Shown here: piece after piece, positions 1 through 20,400 of the stretch
Layout of the letters: every line of letters begins with the position of its first letter
Position numbering within the stretch: the first letter of the stretch is position 1
Assembly: GCF_004798865.1 (NCBI RefSeq)
Contig: NW_025335268.1
Span: 54,119,922 to 54,183,921 of the forward strand
Origin: Varanus komodoensis
Lineage: Eukaryota > Chordata > Lepidosauria > Squamata > Varanidae
Direction: 5' to 3'
Length of the DNA stretch: 64,000 nucleotides
Translations under genes and position numbers: made by a program
Notes under the pieces: generated by a model
Database searches by the model: none
What the model was told of the DNA's origin: nothing
Seen by the model: only the letters and a program-made list of their open reading frames with translations

Positions 1-739
1 AACTTCTATTAATGAAATGTTTTGGAGCAACACATAAACATGGAACACTTTTTTGTTGAATAAGATGCTGTTTGAGGTCTTTAGACTTTAGACTCTAAAG
101 CAGCAATCCCCTGACTGGGCAGAATAGGACACTCCAATTCTATAATCTATTCCACCATTAGACCCAAGGTATCATATCCATTCACCAATCATAGATGTCT
201 GTTTCTAGACTGGAAGCTCCTTGGGGGCAGGGGCCTGTCTTCTCATTCTTTTTAAAGGATCAGGTACATGGATGGCACCATATTATAACTAAATGTTCAT
301 GTGACACGTTCTCCCACGACTAGGCATTGCAGGGAATTTCAGTAGCGGTTGAAAACCTTTCTTGAAGGAACCCTTTCTTGTTTGCCATGATCGCTGATCC
401 TGCTGAGTAACCCCTGATATATTTTGGAGTAAACAATGATTCCCCCAGAACACCACTGAAATGTTGGGGAAGACTGTTCCACTCTGTTAACTGGCATTTA
501 TATCCTGGTTAGTACAGTATGTGCAGGGTTATAGGGTTTATATGATTTAAGCCCATTTCTGTTCTCAGTGGTCCCACTTATAAATGACCATGAAGCTGAA
601 CAGGTCTTGTGTATAACCAGGAAATATTCAATTCTAACCCAAAGAACCAATGCTGGTACAAACAGAAAGGGAGAATAGGGGTAATGTGTTTGTTGATCGG
701 GTAAGTGTTTGGAAGACAATAAGCCAGATATGGACCCTT

Positions 740-867
740 CCAGATGTTTTGGCNNNNNNNNNNNNNNNNNNNNNNNNNNNNNNNNNNNNNNNNNNNNNNN
801 NNNNNNNNNNNNNNNNNNNNNNNNNNNNNNNNNNNNNNNNNNNNNNNNNNNNNGCCAAAACATCTGG
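740..867. repeat. Palindromic MITE-like element interrupted by a 100-N gap
   Basis: Fourteen bases at 740-753 are the exact reverse complement of 854-867, and both arms abut the N run 754-853. The arm motif (ccagatgttttgg) is the end of a palindromic repeat whose usual interior reads actacaactccca; related copies lie at 8771-8878, 33926-33990 and 38189-38280. The gap therefore probably stands for the inner part of a hairpin-forming short DNA element. The length of 100 N is conventional, so the true size is unknown. Confidence 0.6.
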
Positions 868-1062
868 ACAGCCCCAAGTTTCCCACCCTAGATACAGAGC
901 ATTTAACTTTGAGCTAAGAGAGTTACATGCAGGTCACAAGGTATCTACTGTGCAGAACTTCATTCTGGGCCTTGCCTCCTGCAGCTTATTAAGAGCAATA
1001 GTTCCTTGTGGTGGAGATTCATTTTGAATGCTGGGTTACATCACAAGGGTGCCAGCTGCAAT

Positions 1063-1318
1063 TCAATTTATGTATGTATGTATGTATGTATGTATTTATT
1101 TTTCGATTTATATCCTGCCTTTTTTCTCTAAGGGCTCAAGGCAGCTTACATCATTCTCCTCCTCCATCTTATCCCCACAAGAGCAACCCTGTGAGGTAGG
1201 TTGGGCTGAGAGTCTGTGGCTGGCCCAAAGTCACCCAGTTGGCTCCATGACCGAGCGGGGACTAGAACCCAGATCGTCTGAGTCCCAGTCCCATGCTCTT
1301 CACCACTACACCACAATG
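1063..1318 (-). repeat. tRNA-derived SINE, near full length
   Basis: Read on the minus strand, the element starts with a tRNA-like head (A-box-like tggtgtagtggt, B-box-like gggttctagtcccc). A body follows containing gggccagccaca and acctacctcacagggttg. It ends in a LINE-like tail (aaggcaggatataaat) and a short tandem run of ATAC-type units at 1063-1095. This is a common squamate SINE architecture. A second, 5'-truncated copy lies at 2947-3060 in the opposite orientation. Confidence 0.7.
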
Positions 1319-2454
1319 GCACCACAATTTATAGCTTTGATTGGAAGAACAATGATTATTAGTACAGGAAGCTGCCTATCAAAAAAGCTGCACGGCCTAG
1401 GCATACAGACATCTAGAGATAGGAAGCATTTGCGGACCTGCTGGAGAGTGATGCTGCTCGCTCCCAGGCAACGTTTCCCTTTCTTTCTCCTATCCTGAGT
1501 CATGGCCAATATGTACCACAGCTGAGTCTTCATTAGGAACCCTTTTGCACAGTCTCTTCTGTGGATCCTGAAACAGTATAACAAATAGTGCTGGCCTGCA
1601 AAATAAAAAATAAAAAAAAATCAGCAGTCAGTCTACAAAAGGACATTGAAGAACTGCAGCAGGAGGAAAATGTAAAAATCACAAGATTAGTTGAACAATG
1701 CCCTCTTGTGGCCTGAGACAGTCATTGCTTGCTACTTTCCCCTCAAAGGGCAAGCAAGCAATCAAGTGAATCCAGGGCTCACTTGAGGCTTTTACGGTGA
1801 CATTGACCCATATTATTACAGAAAGTCCAGATGATTCTGCCGATTTCCACCTACAGCCCTGCTGTATTTTCCCAAATCTTCTTTCATCTTTTTTCTTTCT
1901 TTCTGTAAAAAGTCCACTACTGGGGAAAGACAGGCTGCAAGCCATTTGGTCCAGACTCCAGAGAACCTCTAGAAGTCCATAATGGCTGGTACATAATATT
2001 GATTACCCATACCTTTTCACAATTATTATGTCATTATGGGTGCGAGAATCTGCCATTGGCCCTTTTCATTTTAAAGCAAAGATTAGCTATGATATATTAT
2101 GCACCAGAATTTGATCAATTCAAATAAGAGGTTCTGAAGACCTTCTGGAATGAATGGTGGAAGTCAAGTACATTTATAAAAACATGGCTTCTTTCTTGTT
2201 CCTGAGATTCATAATCCTCTGTGAAGAACCCCTTTCTTTCATTTGGTAAGCCCTAGAGGGATTGTCCTTGTCTTGTACTAACCAAACTGCATGGATCTAC
2301 AGGCACTGCAATTGTGTGCTTCCCTAGACAGTGAGTCTTCAGTTTCCCTTTGATGGTCACTGAAAATAACGAAATAACTAAGATTTTTTTTTTCAAATCA
2401 CTGAAATTCACCAGGAAAGCTGCAAGAGAGAACTTTTTCACACTGTTCATATTT

Positions 2455-2585
2455 ACAGGAGGGTGTTGTTTATTCTTGTGTCCTGCTTATGGGTTTCTCA
2501 TGGACATCTGCTTGGTTGCTATGGGATCAGACTGTTAGACAAAGTGGCCTTTTGACCTGATCTAGCAGAACTCTTCTTATGCTCT
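2455..2585 (+). repeat. Unclassified interspersed repeat, copy 1
   Basis: This ~130-bp block shares the motif order 'catctgcttgg ... ggccttttgacctgatctagcagaactcttcttatg' with diverged copies at 33700-33805 and 57935-58055, all on the same strand. I recognise it as a recurrent reptile repeat but cannot assign it to a class. Confidence 0.45.
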
Positions 2586-2946
2586 TACCTTCACATGCAT
2601 CCATCTTTCTATGTAGGCAAAGTGATTGTTCAGAGTAAAACTCTCTGGGAAAAAAGTCAGGTTGAGGAATCCTAGGAAGTCATATATGCATATATATTTG
2701 CATCTTGAGAGTCCAGTGTGAAGCAAGAGAATGTTGTGCCAAAGTCCAATCATCCCTTTCCTTTCAATAGCTCTTTCTAGAGCCAGATCATTCTGGGTAT
2801 ATCAATTTCCAGATAAGTAAGTTTCCAATGTCATCTGGAAAAGAAAGCGCCCTTTCCAGGCCACCCACACTTCCAGAACCAGGGGCAAAGGTGAAGGATG
2901 TTGCCAAGCCCTGGACTGCAACATCTATAAGAAATAGCAACCTGAC

Positions 2947-3060
2947 CCAACTTACCTCACAGGGTTGTTGTATGAGAGGAAGAGGAGGAGGAAAATGATG
3001 TAAACTGCTTTGAGTTTCTTGAAAGGAAAAAAGGTGGGATATAATATAATAAACAAATAG
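2947..3060 (+). repeat. 5'-truncated copy of the tRNA-derived SINE
   Basis: The block carries 'cttacctcacagggttgttg', then 'gtaaactgctttgag', 'aaaggtgggatata' and a run of 'aataaacaaat'. These are the body and tail of the SINE at 1063-1318 in opposite orientation, without the tRNA-like head. Confidence 0.6.
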
Positions 3061-3394
3061 ACCATGTTGCTACTTCTCCCATCTGCAGAGCAGTTGGAGG
3101 CAATGGTGGCGGGGGGCGGGGGGGTTCCTGGGGAATAGGAGAATCCAGCATGTCACCATGGAAGTTCCCTGTCCACATAACATGCGGCAATGTTGTGTCC
3201 CTCCCCCCTCCTGCCCATTACAAATGAACAGCAAAGTTTTGCACACAGATACTCTGAAGTAAATTCCACTTTGTTCCATGAGGCCTAGTGTCTCATGCTA
3301 TGAATTGCAGCCCAGAGGAAGAGAGTCTTGAGAATGAAGAGAATACAGAGATGCTAGTGAAGAATGAAGGGGGATGAGCATCCAGACAGCATAT

Positions 3395-3462
3395 TGTTGT
3401 AAGCCGCCCCGAGGCTTCGGCGAATGGGGCGGCATAAAAATGTTTTAATAAATAAATAAATA
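3395..3462 (+). repeat. Solo L2-clade LINE 3' tail with stem-loop
   Basis: A perfect 8-bp stem (gccgcccc at 3403-3410, ggggcggc at 3426-3433) encloses a loop containing gcttcggc, an UUCG-type tetraloop in RNA, and is followed by an ATAA-rich tail to about 3462. The same tail ends the long L2 LINE at 40041-41270 and the fragment at 11231-11345. It is probably a strongly 5'-truncated LINE insertion or the tail of a partner SINE. Confidence 0.65.
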
Positions 3463-3931
3463 AAATATCTGAACATCTGAACATCCCTCAAGCAAAGAAA
3501 AATAGCAGTGGCATGGTTTATGAGATTTCGGTTTTTTGAGCTAGACATAAGCATGGCTAAAAGAAGCTCCAGTGGCGCAGGGCTCTGCTGGCCTAGAGAG
3601 AAGCATTTTGGTATCAGTCTGTAAGGCGCAGAAACCCAGGAAAGGGGGGAGAGGGAGGAAATGCTGGCAAATGACCAAGGCGATGGGAAAGAGCTGCTCC
3701 TGTCCCCAGGCTTGAAGAGGCGGGCACAGAGAAGATAAAAGCAGGCGCTGAGGAGCTGCAAGTGCTTTTGATTCTCCTCCCGGTTGGACGCTGACTGTGG
3801 CAACCGATGGGCGGACTGGTTTTACTCTTGACTTGATTTATCCATTTCATTTGTCCAGCACTCGGCAGCTGAAGCTCTCGGGACGGTTCACAGCAGTTCA
3901 GGGCCGTGGTGCTCCGCTGGCTGCCCTCGCC

Positions 3932-12225
<8,294 letters not shown>

Positions 12226-12633
12226 AGGTGTGATGGGAAGGGTAAAGAAGCACTTTGGTTGACGCAAACTAATTCTCTGGGAAAAATTCTGAAGAAGGAT
12301 GTGACTTACTAACAATCTTTATTTGCAGTTATGTAACAAATATTGGGTGAAAGATTATCTATTTCAATGTTATAATTATCTAAGAAACTGTATCAAGATC
12401 TGTTGCAAGTTTGTCCTGAAAGGTTTCATCCAACATCTGCTTCAGTTTGACTAAACAATAATTGTTTGTGAACACAAAACTCCAGCTACCATAGCATTCA
12501 GTTTTCTGGTTGGAATTTACTAACAGTTTTCCAGCAAACTTTGCCTCAATGAATTATTATTAAATATCAATGTTGCTCTGAATTTTTTCTTATAACCTTG
12601 CATCTTACCAAGGATGAAGAGTTTTTTTCCTTA

Positions 12634-12639
12634 AATAAA
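12634..12639 (+). terminator. FAM162B: Candidate FAM162B polyadenylation signal
   Basis: AATAAA lies about 410 bp past the FAM162B stop codon and is the first canonical signal downstream. A 3' UTR of this length is ordinary, but a later AATAAA (13139-13144) could also be used. Confidence 0.45.
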
Positions 12640-13313
12640 AAGCAGAAACTGGATTTTCTCCCACAATTCATATATAAACTTGTAACTTGTAAGTGGGGGG
12701 GAAGTTAACGGAAAAAGAATGTTGTGAGCTTTTCAAGGTCCTCATCAATTTGATTGGTAGCATAAAGTATCAACAATGCTAGTAGATTGATTTCAGCAAA
12801 AAAATCAGTGATTCATACTACTGAGATTATACTGCTATCAAATTATTGTAGTGAGCAATTGTAGTGCAGGTAATTCACTTCCAGTGCTAAAAACTTATTT
12901 CATGTGTATGCTGTATACATATAAAGGCTGGCATAATGCTGAAAAAGCATATCTGAACTAGCCCAGATAGAACTAGGAATCTTAACTGTTCAGATCTGTT
13001 CAGAAGTCATTTTGCTTAGGATTGTAAGTCTGGTGAAATATCACACTTCATGTGCACACAACATACGTTCCCGCAGATATTTACAGCACAAGCTAGGAAT
13101 ATCCTATTGATAATGACATTTTCACAGGCATGCACATGACAATAAAAAGGCCCTTTCATGTTCTTACTCAAAGGACTTCCTCTCTCCTACAGCAATTGGT
13201 CCCCACTGAAGTATGTATAAGCCAGTGAAATATAAATTGATTTTTATTTACTGAGAACTGTGAATTGGAGCCATAACTCTTGTACAGAGTTCCTTTAATC
13301 TTTATCTATATCT

Positions 13314-13316
<3 letters not shown>

Positions 13317-13369
<53 letters not shown>

Positions 13370-13388
13370 CGCGCGCGCGCGAGAGCGC
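13317..13388. repeat. Compound microsatellite (GA)n(GC)n
   Basis: About 24 GA units run directly into nine GC units and a short GAGAGCGC end. The alternating purine-pyrimidine GC part can adopt Z-DNA, and the GA part is a homopurine tract. Confidence 0.95.
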
Positions 13389-15153
13389 ATTGTGTTTTCT
13401 TCATTTGTGGGATAGGATTGAAATATACAAAGGATTTTTCAACAAATACTCATATTTATTGCAACATTGCTTGATTAGTTAGTTTACAATTTTTGTTGGC
13501 AGATAGGGCCTATATAAAACTTCCTCTTTTAAACATTCTTTAAAATGTATAGTTTTTACCAGTGTTGCATTGGCCTATTTTTCAACCAGAAAACTGCCAT
13601 TCCTGAGAAGAATTGACCATATTAGGGAGAGTAGATTAAAACTGTAATTTTATGCACATCTACCTGGGACTGAGGACTGATAAACGTGGTTGAGCTTATT
13701 TCTGAGTAAGCAAGCACTGGACTGGACTCTTAATCTTCCATTAACAATTCCCAAAATGGTATATGTATAACCTTCCAAAAAACACTACTTTTGAAATACT
13801 GTTGGCAATGATTTCAGAAGACACATCCTGGTTTTTGTAAAATACCTTTATTAGTTTTGTATTGTTGTTGTATAGTAGTAACATTCCTTAATATTGCATA
13901 CTGTTCATATTTGTAGGTTTGTTCAGTTAGAGCCTCCAGTTTGTGTTTGCAGCTGCAGTGATTTACAAATGATCACTGGAAAACACAGTAACAAGATTGA
14001 CTAAGAAAATTGTTACAGATCTCAATCTTTCTAGTTTTATAATATGCATTTTAATAATCCAAATAAATCTGAAAATTTAAAATACCAAAAAGGTAAATAA
14101 GGCTTAAGCAAATAAATCCAACTGAGATAATGTGCTAAAATGGCAATTTTAGGATGGAATCCTCAAAATTTTAAGGGTGGAATCCTGCAAATCCTAGCTT
14201 GCTCCAGCCAGCGTGGCTGGCTGGCACATGCTGGGTATTGGACACCTTTTTCTGTCTAAACATGCATACAGTTGCACCCAATAATAGCTTTCTAAATGCA
14301 AACCTGTTTGAATGAAAACCCAGTTATATTTTTGTATCTGAAATACATAGTTGGCATGGTTGCATAGATTAAAAATTCATGTCAAATTCAGGCAATTCCA
14401 TGAGAGTCTCAGAACATGTACTGAGAAAACACTGAAATGTTTTATTGAAAATATTCTGAAGGCTTTCTCAAACCATATACAACCTAGTATTGGTTACCTT
14501 GTTCTAGAACCCTGTAAGATACTGCAGAGGCTGTTCATACCAGTTCTGTTAAAAGGGTAATACCTGGAACCTCAGCATATAAGAATTCAATGGTAAGCTA
14601 AGACTACTATTTAAAGTTCAAAACAGACCACATTAGACCCTCAGCAATATGAGAGGCATTCTGAAGTGTTTATATTCATGATATATACTAGAGAAAGATA
14701 TCCTTTCAAAACAATTAGATGCATTTAAAATTTGTTTACTTCTGATGTTTTTAATTTCTTCTACAATTTGTATATATTTTTAGATCTGGTTCAGATGAAA
14801 ACATTGAGAAGACAGCATCTACTGGTTTCTCAAAATAGGAGCAGGCACAACTGGCAAAATTTTGATACACCAAAACAATGGAATACCCTGTTAACCCTGT
14901 TTGCTTACATAAGAGTAATTCTGATCAATTTGGTTTTCACTAACCATTTTCATTAACCTGTATTTGGAATGAATGATGCAGAACCCATAAACGCCAATGT
15001 TCCAAACTAAAAATGTTAATGAGGGGACAAATTCACTCTTAACATTAGACACTGTCTGCTCAAAGCTACAAAATTCAGAGTTAAATGCACTATTATACCC
15101 ACTTTTTACCTTACCTCCCAGCAAGTATTCAACTGACACTTATACACCACTAT

Positions 15154-15154
15154 T

Positions 15155-15191
<37 letters not shown>

Positions 15192-15256
15192 GCGCGCGCG
15201 CGCACACACACATATATACCACTATTAGTGGGGTGTGTATATATATATATACACAA
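15154..15256. repeat. Compound microsatellite TA-CA-CG-CA-TA
   Basis: The array reads (TA)n, (CA)n, (CG)n, (CA)n, a short spacer accactattagtgg, then GTGT(TA)n. The outer parts are partly complementary, so the block can fold, and the CG core is strongly alternating. Confidence 0.95.
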
Positions 15257-17421
15257 TTTATAAATTGCAGTTGACTGTTCATTTTAGAGCATCTTCAAAG
15301 GCAAATGTGAACTCCATGGATTGTATAGTTTTAGTTCTACTTATAGGGATTCTCCATTGAAATTAATGGGACTTACATTAGATCAATATCTAATACAATC
15401 CCATAATCCAAGTAAATATTGCTATTACATTGCCTCTGAAGACTATGAAGACTGAAGACTATGGCTGCACCACAGAGATACAGGAACAAAGCAGAAGGCT
15501 GTGTATTAATTTTTACTTCTAGTTCTCGTAACTTAGACAGAAGAAGAGACTTCCGTGTTTCCTCTGGTATGTAGGAAGCACTTAAATTTGGGCACCCTAC
15601 TTGCTCCTGACCTGTGTAACACCTGATAAGTGGTTTTGTTCAGAAATCCCCCATGGTAATGCTCTGACAATGAACAAAAAGGGGCTTTCTGTCAACAGCT
15701 ATGCATTATGTACAGGCAGAGTGGCAGCTATAGCTTTTTTTTTCTTTTTGCCATATAATAACCTCTCTGTAGCTTTCTTATGACATGTCCCCGCATAGAT
15801 CATAAATGGGAAATGAGGCTGAAAGAACCATGTTTCAACTTGCAAATTTGAATCTGTTGGCAGGTAGATTTTGGAGTGCATCAATTTTTAAAGTTATACA
15901 ACACTATGAAAAAAGGCAATCAACTGCAATTATATACAACTTTGAAAAAGTCGCATAGGTCAGGACATTTCTGATATGCAAAATTATTCAGAGTACTTTA
16001 ATTGTGCTATACAGGAAAAAAAAACTTAAGATGGATTTAAATTCTACAACAAAATTGGCTCCAGGTTCTCATTTTAGTGTTTTTTAAACTACCTGGCATC
16101 ATACAGTGTTAAGCATTTTTCATACTTTATCAGAAATGTCCATGTTCAAGAAACTACTAGTATTTACATAAAGACAATTTTCCTTCAATCAGCAAGAAAA
16201 TGTACTTTTCTAATGCAGCATTAGTATTAAGTTGTAACAAACAGTTTTGGTGGCCTGTTTAAAATAAAGTGTTTTTCAATGGACAAATCTTACAAAAAGA
16301 AAGCAAATGATATGTATTAGTATATTTGGTCAAGCAATATATTAACTGTGTGTAAATAAAACATGTAGTCAGTTTTTCAAGAAAAGGGAATATTGTGGCT
16401 TCACACACTTTGGTAGCATTTAAGTTAAACATGAAGATTTCTATTCACATTTCCTAGAAAGCAACTATAGAAACCTTCCCTTGCCCTTGCAAAAATCTAG
16501 TACTTAGTAGGTAATTATAAATACCTTGCCCCCACCTCAGTTTATCATCAGGTCTGTCAACTGAGCAGAAAATACAGCTTGGCCTGCTCTTGTGCTTTTA
16601 ACAACAATTTGATGGGCTTAAACCAACAGATAAAAGCTTTTCACAGCACAGAAATGAACACTGTCTTGTCACACATCAACTTGCTGTTAAAGGTACAGCT
16701 TTTATGGCCAATTAAAAAAACCAGCAACTCTATTTTCAACACAACTGAAGAAATAAAAAGAAGGAGAGGGCACTTTGCTTACATGGATAGGCAGCAAGGC
16801 CAATGGAAAATACAAATCGGAACTAGCTACCATCTCTTTTTTCACAGAATTTTATTATTTTGCTATATTTTACTGTTATGTCATGTAACCAGCAGTGCAT
16901 CCTAAAGTGTTTTTCTTTCAAATATAAATATATTTCACCAGTTTATCGCAAAGTATCACACATAAAACTATATTTTCACTATTTCAATAAATAAATTTTC
17001 ACATTCTAAGTTTAGCTTTTACCAGGAGCTTTTATGTTACACTTTAATTTTGAAACAGCATTTTTGCTCCAATGTAAAGAGGTAGATTTAGTGTCAACTG
17101 GGCACATGACCCCTCCTGCTAAAATTCAAAATATCAACAGCTGCTTATGCATAGTGATGCATTTTTACCAACTGCTTGAAAAACTTGGTATCAGTACCTG
17201 ATGTACTACTGAGGTCATTGTTCAAGCTTCCTAAGATTGTTTAAGTGTGATTAAATCTGTATTTCTGGACAAGACAATGGAAATACACATATAAAAATAA
17301 TGGAACATGTAAGTGCATGACCTGCTTCTTTGTCTTCAGCAAAATATTCTCAACTTTCCTGGTCTGGCCAGCAAGTGGAGGCCACCACAACGTACTACTG
17401 ATTTGGCATTTGTCTGAATAG

Positions 17422-20400
17422 TTACAACTGGAATCCCTCCATTGGAGCTTCCTGTTGTTGAAACAGAAACTGCTGCTCGCTTTCATCCACTTGTGGTACA
17501 ATATTTGCATCCTCCTCTTCCACACCAAAATAATGCTCAATAAGATCAAATGCTTTCTGATAGATTTCTTGGTTTTCATGACTTTGAAGTATTTCAATTT
17601 TATCTAGTCCTGAATTTGGAAGAGAACATATGCTATTTAAGATTAATAGACTTTACTGAATAGAAACAACTGTAACTTAATTAACTGACTTTAATACATA
17701 ACAAACAACTACATGCACAGATAGTGTGAGACATCTGTCCAACCTATTGTATTCTTGCCACCTTGTCTTTCTTCACTGATTACAGCTGACAGATCAGCCT
17801 TAAGGTCTGGATCTAAGAAGACATCAAAACTTCCTTGTGAGATGGCAGACTGCCAGTCTCTTTGAAAGAGAAAGTGGTTCAGTCTCTCCTGTAGAAGCTG
17901 AGCCTGGATCAAGATATCTTAATTTTGGAACGGGGCTAATTTTCCATTTTTGGCCAAGGAGACTGAACAAGTGATTTTGGGCAACTTCAGGCATTTCTGA
18001 ATGGTACCAATTAACTGGATCCATTTCAAATGGGTCCTTAATCATGGTTTTTGGGTGGAGACAACCTTGATCACCCTGTAGGATGACATTTGCTAGGAAA
18101 AAGATGGGGAAGTGTATCCTCAATGGATCAAGTTCTGTCACTTGAGGCTTAAGTAATTTCAGCTGCACAAAGTGTTTAGCACCTTTGGTTGAGATAGCAG
18201 CTACAGCCAGACAGAGATGGCCTGGCCAAAGATTTCTGTGCACAAGTTACCTCCCACCTGGATTATCGCAATATGTAGGTCTACCTCCAAAGACTGTTTA
18301 TTGCACAATAGAGCACTGGGTTAGAAGCCACTGCTATATCAACTGTACTAATTACCAATGCCTTTGTGTAGAAATTATAATTTCCCTGCATTCTAGAAAC
18401 AACAACAACATCAGGGATTTTCTAATAAGATTTCTGGCAAAAATGTAGAACTACACAAGGACAGAGCCCTGCCCTCCAGTATTGTGTATTTTTCCTGAGC
18501 AGTAAGCCCCACTCTGTTCGATGGGCCTTACTTCAATGATAAATGTGCATAATTATTGAAGCCCTATTTATAAACAAAAGGCAACAGACTTGTTCTCATT
18601 GAACTAGTAGGACCAACTACTTCTGTAACACAAACAAATGCTTCTTACAGTAATCCTGGAAAAACTAAGTAGAACTGGACCAGACAGTGGAGTTCACTCT
18701 GAAACTTTAGCTGACCTGCCCCATTTCAGATCTAGCTTTCTATTGTCCTCCTGGTACACAGATAGCATCTGGTACTGTCCAATGATCTGGACAGAGAAAA
18801 ATTAATGTTTTAGTGGAAGCATGTATATACTAGTAACTTGATTGTACTATAAATACCACAATTTCTTACCATATGCTTCCTCTATGCGGGCACAGTAAGG
18901 ATTAATTCCAATCCCATTTTGCTTAGATTCTTGCTCTCCATGTCGTAGAATGTTTTCAAGTCCATTCAAGGCCACCTGGACTATTTTAGAATCCATCACG
19001 GTCAGAAGATCACAGAGAGGCTTGGTACAACCCAATGCCACCAAGTAACTTTGGTATAGTAGGACAAAAGAAGAGAAAACAAAGGGGAAAATAAAAAGCC
19101 TTTTGTTAGTAAATTTGATCTTTGGTATTTGAGGATGCTTTCACAAGCAACAAATACAATTTGGTCTCCAATGGATTATTAAATCCATACATTTATTGTA
19201 TAAATAGTGTACCACACAGAACAATAAACCAATGTTAATCTGAACAACATAACTCATGCACGTATCTAAATTTAATCTGAATTATCTGGTAAAATATCCA
19301 GATTCTCCCTTTCATGTGCCCAGGCTTGGCCATAAAGATGACTGATCACTCTTCATTTATTCTGCTGAAGAAATTATGTTTTCGCACAGTAGTTGGGGTG
19401 CAGGTGTCATTTCTACTAATGTGAGACCACTAATGGTTTGATATTGCCCAATGCGAGTCAGTATATTGCCAGATAGGAAAACACCATTTACTGTGTCACA
19501 TTGCTTGAGAAAAAAACATGCTTTGCCAAATTATTGCTCCTAAAAATTTGAAGTAGGGCCCACATGTAAACACACGTTTGTCTCTTGTTTCTCTGGTGGC
19601 TGTTCACACTGATAGCGCTTCCCCTCCCTGGTCTTTCTCCACTGCCAGTTTGCCTCCTCATTCACTGCATGATCCTAGCCAATCAGTGATCTCTTAGTGA
19701 GGGGATGTCACACTGCTATGTTGCCATCATATAATGAGTTGTGTGGAGAAAAGCAGCTGGCCAGGCGACAAAGAAAGAAGTGCTAGGCTAATCTAAACAT
19801 CCGAGAGGCATTTCCTGGTCTTCAGGTAAGCCACAGGGATGGCTTAGCCATCCTTTTTTCCTGTACATTATCACTGGGGACCACACTATGTAGCAATTCT
19901 TCTAGCAATTTGTTAGATTTTAAGGCATCTGGCAGCCAGCTGTTAGCTTTCAAGTGAAAAAGATGGAGAGACATCCCTACTCATCCACATGAAAGACCTA
20001 TAATTTTGTCAGAAAGGCTTCAAAGGTTACAAATAACCCCCTGCATCTTTGCTGCAGAAGTCCAATGAAGGTGGAGTCATAGATACCTTGAATACGTACC
20101 ACTCTCTTCTGGTGCTGCACTGTTGAAAGTAAGCAATGAATGTAGTGCAGAAAGAAAGCTAACACATCTATGTGTTGCCTAGGCAACCACGCAGGTCCTT
20201 TTTCCTGCAACATTTTGGCTTTGTTCCCTTCTTAGTACACTGACAAAAAAGAGAGTCACCTAGGCATCACTCTTACCCACACAATGGATTTGCCCTCTTT
20301 GCAAACCACCTCCAATGAAGTGCTAGAAGGGGAAGGACCTTTGGCAATCCTGCCACAACAAACAACCCCCACCACACACACAAAATTGGCAGAAGACTTT

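Larger units (their letters stand above)
1..3560. other. Intergenic stretch upstream of FAM162B, repeats only
   Basis: I see no exon with plausible splice signals or recognisable protein here. The stretch holds the 100-N gap inside a palindromic element, a tRNA-derived SINE on the minus strand, a ~130-bp unclassified repeat, a SINE tail and an L2 tail, all listed separately. The remaining sequence is AT-rich and without visible function. Short open frames over the N run are artefacts. Confidence 0.6.
12640..17421. other. Convergent intergenic region and KPNA5 3' UTR
   Basis: This AT-rich interval between the FAM162B end (+) and the KPNA5 stop (-) holds two compound microsatellites (13317-13388 and 15154-15256) and short decayed palindromic repeats (about 13640-13735 and 15340-15415). 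The KPNA5 3' UTR must lie in its upper part, reading down from 17421. Several minus-strand AATAAA motifs exist and I cannot choose among them. Confidence 0.55.

Noticed and set aside
498-1027. Open frames running through the N gap near 754-853
   Set aside because: They exist only because N codons are read as open; nothing in the real sequence supports them.
15154-15256. CRISPR-like or satellite array
   Set aside because: Simple dinucleotide runs without repeat-spacer structure. No CRISPR, origin or attachment site is expected or seen in this vertebrate DNA.
17709-18243. Two overlapping minus-strand frames in KPNA5 intron 12 as a gene or pseudogene
   Set aside because: No family resemblance, no poly(A) trace and no splice logic. 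Part overlaps a probable decayed repeat.
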